Origin: Dendrophyllia cribrosa
Lineage: Eukaryota > Cnidaria > Anthozoa > Scleractinia > Dendrophylliidae
Length of the DNA stretch: 64,000 bases
Assembly: GCA_024195265.1 (NCBI GenBank)
Contig: JAJLRJ010000007.1
Coordinates: 28,952,225-29,016,224 of the forward strand
Direction: 5' to 3'
Translations under genes and position numbers: made by a program
Notes under the pieces: model-generated
Told to the model about the DNA's origin: nothing
Seen by the model: the letters and a program-made list of their open reading frames with translations, nothing else
Databases searched by the model: none
Shown: positions 11,622 through 26,400 of the stretch, in pieces
How positions within the stretch are numbered: the first letter of the stretch is position 1
How the letters are laid out: every line of letters starts with the position of its first letter

Positions 11622-14600
11622 CTATTAGCCTTAGCTTAAAGGCCCATGTTGTGTTTTTGTTTTGAAACAGTTCAATTGTTCAATGTAGCATTATGATTGG
11701 CAGGCACATCGATTTTTCAATTTTCTCTCTGTGCAAAAATCAGCCCGGGCGCGCAAAGCAGATTGGGTGAACATGGACCTTTAATGCACCAATCAAATTG
11801 AACCTTCAACATTTATAAATTTCATAAGAGACATGTCTCCAGGTTGCCCAGTATTCAATTTTTGTCTAAAGGCCAATATATACCAACCTACAAATGGTGC
11901 TTCTGTGAGATTTGATGCTACATGGCTTAATCTGAAGTACACAGGCAATGGCCTAAAAAAGTAAAACAAATATGTTATCAACTGTTAGCAACCAAAACTG
12001 ATTAATTGATTCTTATAACTCGCTCCTTTTATGATATAACTAAATTGATATAGAAAATCAAAACAGGCAGCTTATGGGAATGATGGACTTGAGACAAAAA
12101 CAAGATTCTCCTACTATGAATCAAAGAAACTTGGTGTTGTGGAAAGTATTGCTGCTTAACTTGTGTTTTGGTGTTGGTGAAGTTCAGTGTCTTTTGAATC
12201 TTTATTTGTGTAACGTCATTTGGTGATCACAATCTCCACAAAACTGCCACATTAAGGAGAATTAAATTCATAGCTAATTAGGACAGCCTCAGAAAATTAA
12301 AAAGTAACAGAATCACATACCTTCCATGTTTCAGGGAGACATTTCTTGATGTCTTTAATTGGAATCTTAATGTCACTGTTAGGGAGGTGAACGAAGCCTT
12401 TTGTCCATCCCTGCATGTATTTCTTGGCTTCATAATCTGACTTGCTGTTACAGCTACGGAACATTTCAGTGTGCCTGTGTAATGTTAGAGCGTACATAGC
12501 TGATAAGGTGTGTCCATGTTTATGCCCGAAGGATTCAACCAAAAAATATTATTTCCCCCTCCACCCAAAGTTTCTTGTCTAAGGAAACAACACAACAGCA
12601 GTGACCAGGTTCAAACCACCAACCTTCAGATCTACAGTCCAATCCACTAACAACTACACCACCGCACCTGCACAACTTCCCTTGCATTACTAGCAAAGAG
12701 GGCATATGAATTATACAGACCTGTTGTTAAAGTTTGTACAAAAGCTGAGCCCTGAGCATCCTAACTGGCATGGTTCAGTCACTGCAAACACAACAACACA
12801 TTTCAATCACTATCACATTATTTATATTCATAGTCTATGCAGATTAATTAATCCTAGCTTAGGCAGGTGCAGTTTTGCTGTCAAGATTCTCAAAATGGGC
12901 ATAACATACTTTTAGTGAATAGCACTTAGAACATTGTTATATTGTATGTTAGGAAGGTCCTAAATTTTCTGCTATGTTGTATCTTAAGATTTAGATAAAA
13001 TGTTAGAAATTTGGCCCCAGGGCTTGAGTTATGGCCAGGTTTAAATGATATTAACTAAGTTGATTTAGGTTAATAAAATACTGTAATATTGTACAGTTGC
13101 AAGTATATTTATTTCACAAGGGGAAAAGAAGAGAGACCTATTAAGCACGGATCGGCGGATTTGGCCTTGAAAGGTGCACGAATTATGGATTTTAGCGATA
13201 AATAAAGCAGATTCGCGGATTTGAAAATTACAGTGGATCACGGATCAGCAGAAAATTTTGGCCCAGATTCCGGACTTTGTTTATCTAGAAGTTCGGATTG
13301 TGGATCTGATCATTAATTTTTTGGTTGGCCTTGGACGGTATATATTGGTGTTTATATATATACACACTTGTGTGTGGTATATTTACACTGTGAATAATTT
13401 GAAAGTAATGAGGATCCAGATTTGAACGAAAATTAAATAGCGTCGGATCGACGGATTGGGCCAAAAAATAGCCAGATCGGTGGATTTGCATACCCCTTTT
13501 TACCCCCCTCTAGTAATGTTACAGAAACTGGAGTATTTATATTAATATGTCACTCACCATCAGCAAAGCAGTTCATCATACTGACCTGCAAAACACAAGG
13601 GTGAAATAATAATTATTATGCTTCCACATTGATAACAATTAAGGCTGCTGGAGTGCACAAGGCCCAAACCTCACAAATCAGGAGCTCAGGTTGTGAAATT
13701 TTAGGTACCCTAGCCAAAAATTAAACCTGTGCCCAGATCAGTTTGGCATCCAGTGCTAGGCTAGTGGGCACCTGGTAGACAACATACATGTACATACCTC
13801 TTTTGGATTATAAGCACATTTTTCGCCAAAATCCTGCCAGTTCTGTGTCTTGCCCCATATGGATTTGTACATCTAAAAATATAAAAAGAATTATAATTGA
13901 TATATATTCACAAACATAAAAGTTATTAGGCTAAGCAGTACTGTCTGACCATTGATATTTTAGTCAGTAACTCTACATAATTTGTAAATACAAAAAACAT
14001 TGTTTGGTTCCCTAAATTAAAACAGTCTGCATACACAAAAATACCCCACAAAAAATTATGAACTCATGCAAGATGCAAGATGAGTGGTTTGTCTGTGTTC
14101 TTTCACTTTTCAGACATTTCTCACTTCTCAAAAGAATCGTTTATCCGGAAAAAGTAATACTTGGTAATGTATTATAATGCAGTTTTAAGATAGCAAGACT
14201 TGAAAACAGACCAACCTGGGTACACAGACGCCAGCAACTTGAGTCTTTAGCTTTAGAACAACACTGAAGTTTAGCACCATCAATTCCTAAAACTTTAACA
14301 TAAAAAAGGCACCAAATTCAATAATATTAAAAATGACTGTTCCTATATGTAGAACTAGTACCAAGAATTCCCACAAAACCCCTCACCCCCCAAAAAAGAA
14401 AAAGACGGCAATTTTTTTATAAGAATTTTAAGAGAGAAAACAGTGTTGCATTGTTTTATGAGTATCACCCACAGTGGCATTGATTAACATGGAGTGAATG
14501 ATATAATATTAAACTTTTTTGAAATGCCAGCTAACCAAATTAACATTTTGCTTAATTTGCTAATTAGAACTAACTTTTCCGAAGCACCCTATTAAAAGGT

Positions 14601-17431
14601 AAAAATATAATATATCAAGTTTAATATAACAATAACATCAATTTATTTTGTGTTAATTTTACCTGGTAACGGTGGTGGAGGTGTGCCTGTTGGACATACT
14701 GGGGCTATGAAAAATTCAACTACATTAATACACAAGTACCATATGACTGTTTTCTCTAATGTACATGAAAGGACCTTGTAACATGGACAAAGCATTGTAC
14801 AAATGCGAGTAAGCAAATTAAAAAATGCAAAAAGGAAAGTCCAGATGAATTTAAAAAAGAACACTGAAATCATCCAGCAAACAACTGCAATTAATAACAT
14901 ATACTTACAGCTACAACAAGTATTTCATATATTTAAATAAAAGGATAAATCAAAGTTTACATTAATAAAAATAATGCACATTATGTCGAGCTTCACATGC
15001 TCATCTGAGAAACAGTGGGATTCAGCTGCTGTTAGTAGATCAAAGCCCAAAACATCTGTGACATTGAACACTTTGACTTAATCTTAAAATCAGATCACTG
15101 CAGTAATTTAACACTCACCAGGCTTCCTGTCTGCATTAGCAAGAAGACAATTCCAAAATACATTACGCTGAAGAACAAAAATTAGAATTAGAATTTCTGA
15201 TCAGTGATAGGGACAGTAATTTCTTTTTTTCTGAGTATAAATAACCTAAAATGGAATTTTTTTAAATTACACATTACACTCAGAATCAAAGGCTCCTAAG
15301 AGCCAACCAGTGAATAAGAAATACTAACGCGTAACGCAATATTGCGGTAAGCTAATATGTTTTCACACTGACACGGCTCGATATTTTTTGAAAATTAAAT
15401 GTAAGGATTTTTGACGAACACAAAAAGAAAAGAAAAAAATCACTTTCATAATGTCCAGTCTGAAAAAAAAAACGTCATGTTCGAGTTGAACTCGCACCTC
15501 CCGAATGTCACTAAGCCAACTTCTCAAACCACTTGACTATCGTGGCACACATACTCAGTTAAGACTAAATTTTATTATTTCAAGGTAGACATGCATCAAA
15601 ACGCGTGACACATGCCTCAGTTGAAAAATCCTTTTAGATCGATTTTAATGTTGCATTTAAGACTCCAAATGCGAAACATCTTTAAGCTTATTGTTGCTTA
15701 TATTCGTTTAAAACAAAATAGTTATTGTTATTGCTGGATTCGCGTTGTTCTTGTTACAAAACGCCTCTGTAACAAAACATTACGTCACTAAGTTTACAGC
15801 TGAGTGATGGAATGAGCAAGTGAGTGAGCGAATTAGCCACCGTTACCGATAACTCGATTCATTCCGCTTGTGTGAATTCACGGGTTAAAAATGGCACTAT
15901 TTTGATCTGTCCAACTGAATCTATTTTCTAAGTTAAATTGGCGATCATGTAAAACAGGCCATGGATTAGTTAACAATCATTATCCATGATAATGACTTAA
16001 ATTTACAACGTACAGACTTAATAATGTTCACTTGCGCAGTAAATTATTCAAAACTTTCATTTGCCTTGTTATACCCTATCAACCAAGATCTATGTAAGAT
16101 CTACATCTACTTAAAGGACCCTAGTCATCCAAAATGCACTGCACGCTCAAATGGTGAAATCCGCCATTTTCGATGCCATCGAAATTACCGAACATTGCAT
16201 AGTGATTCAGAATCTTACTGCATCGTCCCAAGTTGTGTAAATGAAAGTATGTAATTGTTATCATAGCTTTTTTGAATTATTAGTCTATTGGTTTGAATGA
16301 TTTTTTCCTAGTTTTGCGGTACCGGTGAACATATAAGCCTCATGGTTTCTTTCAGGTCTCCTCGCCATTCACTTTTTTCTCTAATCCTTTATTATTTTCA
16401 TCTTGCTCTGTAACATGTTGTATATATGGCAAATAAAGAATGAATGAAATGAATGAATGAATGAATGAATGAATGAATGAATAAAACAAGGTTTTGACAT
16501 CCAAAGTCAATGGTCTTATGACCTCATGGTTTCCCAAGCGTGACGTCCAAATTAAAGTGCCAGGAAATGCAAAGAAAACTATTCTTCGTGAATCAACTTT
16601 CGACCTTTGGAATGTGAGCAAAAGTGAGGTTGAAATCGTACAGATAACCCATAACCAGTTCGCCAAATTGTTGTTGTTAAAGAATGTGCAACAGTAATCA
16701 CTTGCATCCGGCCGTGAGAATTATGAAACAGCAAACATGCTGGAGATTGAAATATTTCATAAACTAATTTCATGATGGATGCAATAACGCCATACGTTTA
16801 ATAACGAAAGTACAGCCTAGCCACGAGCACGCAACTTTAATTTAACGCTGAAAAAACTCTGAAGAGTCGAAAAAAATTGTAATATGCCATTTTTCTATGG
16901 ATCTAATAGACTCTTTAGCCATGACGAAGAAGCACTATGTCAGAAACCATGCTAACTGCAGACTTGCGCTCACACAAAATCACGGACTGAGAAATTAACT
17001 CAGTCATCCTAGCATTCAGCGACTACTACTGATCTTGCAAACTATGCGCCAAAGAAACAATATTGTTATGTCAAGAACTAGCAAACAAATGGCAAAAATA
17101 AATATTCTAAATGGTTCTGGAAAGCATATTAAATATTTCCTGTTAGTATCAGAGACTTTCCTAAGATCAAACAAGAATCAGCAACATTGAGAACAACAGT
17201 CCTGTTATATCTTTATTTTGATCTATAAAAAGAAAACAATCTCTCAGGCACGTACTTGGGTAAACCCTATTCTAAAGCCGGCTGAAATGCTTTTTTTGCG
17301 ACAAGCAGGATTTGTGCTAGGCCTGTCACCTTTTATAACGATATTTTAAATATCTCGCCTTTGACCTTTCGCGGCGATTTCCTTACTTTTGGTCATGCGT
17401 CACGTGTAATATAATACGGAAACTCTCGTAA

Positions 17432-17463
<32 letters not shown>

Positions 17464-20400
17464 TCCTAGCTTTAACAGCTATAGTGTACATGCATTACTT
17501 TCATCAATGAAGAGAACATGTAATAGGAATGATAGCTATAAATAATACCTCTGCATTGTCTTGTGCAAATGGCTGTCCACAAGAATCAACTAGATTTTTA
17601 ATCACAGTGCTCTCACTTTTCTGAGACTGGAGGTCCTACCAAAATAGGAAAACAGCAAAATGAACTTATAATATATTAAAAGAGAACTGAAACATAAAGA
17701 GAACTCTTGTTAGACTGCAAATCACAACATTATACACTGTACCTGTCGACAAGTTCTTTTGCATTTCAAATCGTCAGCTTTTAACTTTTTACAGCACTTC
17801 AATGCTAAAAACACAGAAAATAATTAAAACACAAGAGATATTAATACATAATAATTATGTGCAACAAGTGAACAAAAAGGTTAAGATAATTTTTCATTAC
17901 TAAATCACAAAATCACCTTTAGGTCTTGAATCTGATCCTTGCACTATAGAAAAAAAATTGATCTCAGTATTTATTACAATAACACCACCCATTATATATT
18001 ATTAATAACTTTCTGAGGCCTTTGGCCATAAAATTGTGTCTGTATTAATGGGGTGGTCAAGTTACTGATTTGAGTCAAATTGAAATTAATACAAGTCCCT
18101 TTTACATCAATCTGCTGCATGCAAAACACTGTAAATTAAACCATATCAACCACTATTATCGAAGATTCTATAATCATTGAACAATATGACTAACAAAATC
18201 TACAAAGAAGTTCCATTGTTTGGTGATGTTGCAAGCTTTTTTCCATTATTTTTCATTTTGAATATCTAGTGTGGTCATATATACAGCAGTTTGGGACTCA
18301 AAAAGATGGCGAGTGGTCGCAATAAGGAGGTGGTCGTAATAAGGAGGTGGTTGTAATAAGGAGGTGGTCGGAGCTCCACTGATGTAACACTGACTCACCA
18401 GCACAAGATTTTACATCAGCAGTGAAGTTTGCTACACAAGAAATCACATCATGACCATACATGGATACTGCACAGGCATCTTTGACATCATTCTTAACTT
18501 TCTGTGATGGGGGTTGATCTGAAGAAAACACCTGCAAATTAAGACACTCTGTCAATTATTGGTCACTTGTTACTTTATTGACAGTGGATGCACTGCCAAC
18601 ATCATCAAAACTATTCCAACCTTACTCCCTCTCCACCATCACTACACAGTCTATTCCACCAACAACCCTCCCTTTTACCAACAGCAGCCCTTCCCACCAT
18701 TCCATGTTAAAGTACCCTACACCATCCCACATCTTCATATCACAATGCTGGAAATATAATGACCGTTGGTCATCAAACACTATCCAAGGTTGTCTTAAAC
18801 ACCTTCTAAAGCCATCCCATTTGATTCCAAAAACATGAAAGTAAGAATTTATGCTGTTTGTGCCATTTATTTTGCTGTTAGTAGAAAGATCTCTTGATTT
18901 GAGAAAATTCAAAAAAGGCTGTGTGATTTGAAATCGCCCTATAATGCATTGCAAACCACAAAACTTTTTTATAGCTCATCATGTATGCTAACAAGTGTTT
19001 CTCAGGGAAAATCCAATGTTGAAAAATGTTTGGTCAAAATTAAGGTTTGAAAGGACACGTGTCCTAATTATAAGTTAGAAATTATTTCCAGCGTATGACT
19101 GCATGTATAATGGTAAAACAGAAGACTGTTAATAATCCTTACCACTTGACAGGCTCTGGTGCACTTCCATGGAGCATTCTTGCAGCAATCTCTTGATACT
19201 GTTGTGCACAAAAAACTCAGTTAATATATATACTCCAAATTTCCTTGTTAAAAATTGAATTATTCCTGATAACAGTAGCAAGGCTAATGTCTCACCCTGA
19301 TGTCTGTCAACACATCGGAACATTGCACTCTAAACAGAACAAAATAAGGGTACAGAGAATTAATCTCATGAACAAAGAACAACTTTGAACAAGATAAGTA
19401 GACAGAATGTCAGAACAAAATACTTAGTAATGAACCTTTCCAATCATGCTCACGCATTTCGTGAGAGTGAGAGTGAGAGTGTTCGAAAGGCGTTAAGAGG
19501 TGATACTAAATATGTTAATTTTTTATACTATAGGTATTATACAGTATGTGCTGTTCATTTGATTTAGAGTTCTCCTTCTAATAACTCCCCCCTCTCAAAT
19601 AAGGTGATTTTGTCAAGCACCCCTCTCAAGAAACGGCCCTCCCAATAAGCACTCCCCCAAATATAAAATAAGTGCCCTAGGTGCTTAATATAAATCTTTA
19701 CAGTAACAACAATGGATTTGTTCTCTTTCTGTTTAATGCCACATACTTTTCCTTGTCACTAAACTTATAATGCTTAATGAATTATTTCTGCTACTTAATT
19801 ACCTCTTCCAGTTTGGAGCAATTCTTTTTCAAATCTTCTGGTTTTCCTTTGCGACATGCTTTGCGGCACTTAAGAGATTTGGGAAGAAGGCAACACGTTC
19901 TGGCAAAGTTGGAAGGGTTTGTTCCAATATATGGACTGATTTCTACAAAGTAATTATGACAAATTGTGTTATACACCACCTGACAAAACCCATTAAGATT
20001 TCACCATTAAAGGGGCAGTATCACGAGGTTCCACGCATGGTCCTGTTCACTATTCTTGCACCGGAATTTTGGACATATCAATGTTGAAAGTGATTTTTTC
20101 TTTCTTCTGGCTATCAAAACAGATTTTTTGATTCAACAAATACCTCCACTTCTCGACGGCCTTTTTGAATTTGCAGAATCGCACTTGAAAATGTAGGCCG
20201 ACGTTTTCAAGTTTCAACCTCGTGATACTGCCCCTTTAAGTCATCGTTCATACCTGTAGCACAATCATAAAAAACTACATACTGCCATATAAAAATGACA
20301 GGGGTGCTAGTCATAACTTTCAGGGGTCAAAATTTGAAGATTGGTACGGCTTAGGGTGCTAAAATCTAAAAATTATGACCATTGTTAGAATTATCTCAGA

Positions 20401-23400
20401 ACCTTTAAGGGTATCGAGCCAAAAAAATATGACAGAATATGAAATGTGTTGTTTTAGAACTAGATCACAATCTCTTGTTCAGAATAGACTTTATTCATAA
20501 ATGGTGGCCAATTTATTATTCTGTTATTATTATTTAGTATTCTATTGGTTTTAAGGGTTAAAAATCCATTTGAGCCATTTGATAATTATTCTCAGGTAAC
20601 TTTAAAGGTGTTTTTCGAAAATTTCCTACGAGCACCCCAACATTTCTATATACATAAATTCCCCCCTGGGCAAAATGCACTGTGTTTCTTTGAGAATCCA
20701 ATATCAAAATTTGACATTTAATGACACTGGCAAAATTTAATTTCCGAAACTAGATTCACAATCTGCAAGCTTTAGATATCTGGCAAAAGGTTTAAGTGAT
20801 TAAATTTGAGGTATGTCAGTTGCTGGGAAGCGTTACTGTGCTTTTGAGTTTTATCATCATCTACATAATTGCTGACACGCAACATGCCAAGTGAAGATCT
20901 CAGCAAACCCAGCCAGCCCAGCTCATGCAATCAGGCCCTAAGTTGACGCCATTTTATGAAAATTAATGCTATTTACTTTTATTATTTCTCTCTTTAAGGC
21001 AAAATCTCAGTTAGATCAAGCCACACCAAATAGAGTGGTCTGAGTGCCACCATTCATAACGAACAAAAGCTACTGACCAGTACGCCCGGGGGGGGGGTAC
21101 TCCCATATATGAGCTATACAGGTATGTGCCGCTGTGAAGGGTATGGTTTTCAGGCAGTTTAGTCTGGGATAAGGTAATAGTAATCAGAGATTTTTGGTCT
21201 AGAATAGGGTATCATTTTCTGCAAAACTGATCAGTTGCGTGAAGAATTTAGTCTAGACAAGGTTTACTGGCAAATGGCATTTTAAAATTGGTACGGCGGG
21301 CAGTACGACATTTTTACTGACCTTTGTTAACTAATAACTGTGATAATGAACGAGTTTCTGGAAAATAGCGAGTCTGGAATAGGTCTAGGATAGGGTAGGA
21401 TTTTTTAGGTGTTTAGTCTAGAATAGGGTTGCAAAATGCAGCTTAAGTGGTCTAGTATAGGTTAAGGGTCTCAGAGTACCAGCAGCACACCCCCACCCAA
21501 AAATTTGCAGAGTACTCCCCCACCCTCCCCCCAGGCCAGTACAGCATCCCGTGATATACCCAATTTGCTTTTCCCCAAAGCAGACCTCTAGAAATTGTCA
21601 ATTTGGAATTTACAAAGTAGAGGGGTTACATGACACATGTATATAATAGGGCAGCTACCTACCTTGGCTCTAAGTAAATCAGTTTTAAAAAATTTGTTGG
21701 CTTACAATGTAGGAGAAAAATACTTTGAAGTAAAAAAACATTTGAATTACAAATAATACAGATTATAGTAATTACGATCTTGTAGATTTTAAAAATACTG
21801 CCTGGGGAAACCATCAGAAACAAAATTGAAAAGGAGGGATTATTTCAAAGCCTAATATACTTATAACAAAAAGTTGTATGAAGTCACTGATGCAAAACTC
21901 TAATTTTTTTTTTATTTGAAGTTTCAGCTTGAACAGGACTAATGAGAGCATTTGCTTTTTAGATACATTGTGAAATATTTACACTTACAAGTAATTAAAC
22001 TCCTTATATTGAGTAACTGTGATATGTACCAGTAGCTTGATTAAACTCAAATGACTGACAATTAAAATAACAATGGAAAATAAGGAAACCATTAAGAGCT
22101 CTGAGCATGCTTTACCCCTTTAAAGGTGGACATCATATTTATTGTTCTATTCTATTATTAAGGTAGAGACACAGGAAAAGCAAAGGCAAGCCATTTCCTT
22201 GACCTAAATGGGAGTTATTTTGAAAACACCCAAGGTCTCCTACAAGTAAATAATATTATTTATAAACACATTACCAAATTTTTCACCCACGCGGTGTTTC
22301 AGTTCTTTGTTGCTCCTTGTTCATCGCAGAACAAAGAGAACAACAGAGTAAACCATTTATCACACTGGCACGCAGCAGACAAATGTCATTTGGACTTTGA
22401 AACATTAAGACAAAGAAACTAGAAGCGCAACATAATTATGGATTACTGACATTTTGTTGAAACTGCTAAATGAAAAAAAAACCATTTCTTTAGTAAAGGA
22501 AAGAGCAGGGTAGAGAAATGCTTTTTGGAAAGAACATGCATACCCTTGCTAAAAGACATTAAGAAACAAAGTTAAAAAAATATTCTGTGCCACTGATTAA
22601 TGGTTCCAGTGACTAATTACTTATTAAACAAAAGCATAATGTTAATTTTACTGTGATTGATGGTCACTTAGATCAGTTTGACAACCTAACACAAAGGTGT
22701 CAAAAAAATTCAATTCCCTACTGTGTCAATTGCCTTTTTGCATTCTAGGACAATGAAAACACAAGGAAATATTCCAAATATTTTAAACTCTTAAAACACT
22801 GCAGCTGAGTGTATATCAAAGGCAATTAAACAACAAGGCACAAAAAATGACACACTGAACATAAAACTACAAAAACAGTTCCATCTAGAATATGTTATTA
22901 AGATATTAGCATTCAGCATGCATGTACTCAGTGGTATATAATAGCTAGACATACTAACTAAATTAAGGCAGTTCAGTTATTTATTTAATATAAAAGACCA
23001 TGGCAGTGTTAATTAAAATGTACATGTACTGTATACACAGGCAAAGCAGTTTTGCAGTACTTCTTTGCATGTACAATATTAATAAGTTCACAAAGTTGCA
23101 CTCATGCATAGAGTTAATCAATATTAAAAGTTAACTAAAGCAAAGAAAAGCTTTTTAATAGAGAAAGCTAAAAATGTGAATTTTGATGTTAAATAAACAA
23201 AATGGTGATTCTGAATTTCAAAACTAATACTTTGAATTTTCAATTTAATTTTTACCTCAATATTGACTTTACACAAAAATATATACAGGGAACAATATTA
23301 TTTACTATCAAGAGATATCCATTAACAGTATAGACACTAGGGACAATCAGTCAGCCAAATAACAGTCGTTTACAGAGGTTTAGAGCATATCGCAGTCAAA

Positions 23401-26400
23401 TTGGTGACAACAGTTCCTGTAGATGTATACTATCGTTTTCATTCTTCTTAAAGAGTGACAATACTGAACTGATTTGATCTGGTCAGTGTATCACAAGCAT
23501 GAAGCTGTCCTTTTGATTCTACATGTAGTTAATGCAGTGACTTGAACGCAATCATTTTTAATAAATATAATAAAAGACAAGAAATAACATACAAATCCGA
23601 GCTGATCTCCAATAAGACCTAGTATAGGCGGCTCAGATCACACACAACCTTATGGAACTAAGAACAGGAGGAGTACATGCATGTATGTCAGTGGGCAAAT
23701 TGCTTCACATTCTTTGTAATTTCACATGAGTTTGCTTGTCCTCTCATATCCAAGTTAAGGCAAAGATAAATCTCACTACCTACTAAAATCCAACAATTTC
23801 AACACCACTCATCTTTTAAAGTTATATATATATATATATGTTGCATGCAGGTTAAATCAGTTCTCAGGTTGAATCAGTATTCAATCTAGAAAAGCCAACC
23901 CTAACCCTAGCACAGTGGTGTGATGGTTAGCTTTGCGTTGGAGTAAGCTTGAGGGTTAGCTTTGTGTTGGGGCTAGGATTAGCTTACCGTAGATTGAATA
24001 CTGATCAACTTAACCTAAGACCAGATTTTACCTGCAAAATATATATATTTGAAGAATGTACGGTGGTTTAAGGAGGGTTTAAGGGGTGCAAACCAATCAT
24101 GGATATGCAACTTAGAACCTGATGGCGACCTTCCCATAATGCGACCTAATTGGTTCACTCAAATCACCCTAGCCACACCTTTACTTAGTTATAAATTTGG
24201 ATACAACTATTAAATCTATGGGTCAATAACAAAATGCAAGCAGTTATTACATTTCATCTGTATTTGTCCAAGTCAAAATGTAAGGAAAAGAAATGTGATT
24301 GTATAAATTCAAATTTTTGAAGCTTTGCCATTTTTAGCAACTTTAAGAACAAAAGTGTTAAAACCTAGAAAACAGCAAGATCATTGACACTTGAGTATTG
24401 GCCAAGAGCAAGATTTAATCCTTCTACAACATAACGACACGTATCTGCCTTGATGGCACTATAATGCAGTTTTAAATGCTTGTTTTTATCTCATTTAACA
24501 TGTGGATGAATTTCCAAGATAAAAATCTGAGTTCTGCTATACATTGTGTTAGAATTAGTTAACTACCCATTTGTTACAAACTTAAACCAAAAAAAAGGTT
24601 TGAATGTGTATTCCGGCCATTTTTGTTATATTTTCAAAGCTAATTAAAATTAAAGGTGCATACAACAGGAAAACCTAATTATATAACCAGGTATGTAGTT
24701 AATCCTGTAAGGACGTATAATATTGACTTTTATAATTCAATTAAGGGAAAATATTTATAAGAGGAATGGTAGCCAACAAACCCATGTACATGTAAGCCAC
24801 TTTAGTGCAAAGAAATGGCAAACAGCAAACTCACTGAGAAAACAAATTAAACATTAACTTGGTGCTTCTATAAGAATATAAAAATAAGAAATGACAATAG
24901 TTAATAAATAATAATATTGGTAATTTTCAAATTAACATGAAAATGATTATTCTGAAAGGGAATTTACTTCACAGCTTGTATGGAACAAACGATCTGATTG
25001 CCCTCCAGAAAATGACAGTCTATAATGATATGAACCATATTTTATCCTTAACCAAAGTTATGGTGTAAACTTTAGATTCTTTGTCCAGACAAAATCTTGA
25101 AAACATCTTTGTATAGTGTTAAAAAACACCAAGACAAGAACACAGCAATTTACTTTATATGTCATCACAGAGCTTGAAAAAAAAACATGTTGGAGCTTCA
25201 AAAATGTGAAGGATAAAAAAACACTTTTAAAACCTAAGTGTCTGATACAGTTTCCAAGTTAAAAGCAGGTTAAATGTTTAATTTCAAGCACATTTTTCAT
25301 TGAGAGCAGATGATTCTTAATGCTGTGACAGGATTACTTGGTAAATGGTTATATAGCACTTAAAAGCTTCGTGGCTAATACCTTTGCATGGTTAATATTT
25401 TAAATGATCTTGTAAGTGCTCAAAGACAAAAAAACTTGCCAACGAAATATCAGATTTCTAATCTATGAAGCAAATGAGTATCAAGGTCTTCATAAAGTGG
25501 TCTTACACTTATCACATACAGTTTCATATTTCAGGCAAAAGGCTTTTATAATATTAACGGGGTGAAATTGAACAAAATTGATGATAAAGAACCTTTTAAC
25601 TCATAAAAAGTATAAGTTATGTAATTTAACAAGAAAAAGGGAGGCAAAGATGCCTGTTTTGCAAAACCTCTCTAAAAAATATTTCTAACCAAAACATGAA
25701 GAATTTCTCCACAAAATGCCTGTGATAAGAGTAGAATGTCAAGTACATAATCTTTATATAAAAGCCAGCATTCCACATTCGAGGCTAAGTTCGCATTTCT
25801 TAAATAACTATGCTGAATACTACAGAGTAAAGAACATAATTATAAAGAGACTTTTAAATTTTATCTTGCTTGCATTTCTTTCTTTTCCTTTTTCAACAAA
25901 TAACTGATTTTCAACCACGAAAAACAATTCTGGTGATATAATCTGGCAGTGGATTGACGTGAAACCTGATAAACACATAAAATACATTCCTGTTGTTGTC
26001 CTTCTATACGTGGGCCAATTCTATGGCGCCTGCTTTCCATTTAACAAAACAACACTTAACATTGTTGTGTAATAATCTGACAACTTAAACTACTTAAACT
26101 AAACCTGATTCTTTTCGAGAAGGCGACGGAAAAAAAAAAAATCCTCGCAAAACGTACTCAAAGGATGACGAACAAAAAGATATGTCTTAAATGGTGATGA
26201 TACTTAAACCAGTTCAGCACAAGTGTTGGTCGCCCTGAGCAAATTATTTCGTTGCACGAGTTAGAATATTAACATCCCATTAAAACGCAAAATTTCTTTT
26301 TTCTTTCTAAACAAAAGATCGCTGCCAAATCGCTCTGTGGGGGGAATCTTGTGAAAACAGATTGGGCACACCGTTTGGAGGAATGTGTTGTCCACGGGAT

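Noticed and set aside
15479..15550. Functional tRNA gene
   Set aside because: A and B boxes are present, but the acceptor strands do not pair and the T arm is irregular.
23880..23990. Interstitial telomere repeat (CCCTAACCCTAGC)
   Set aside because: Only about two imperfect units are present inside a MITE.
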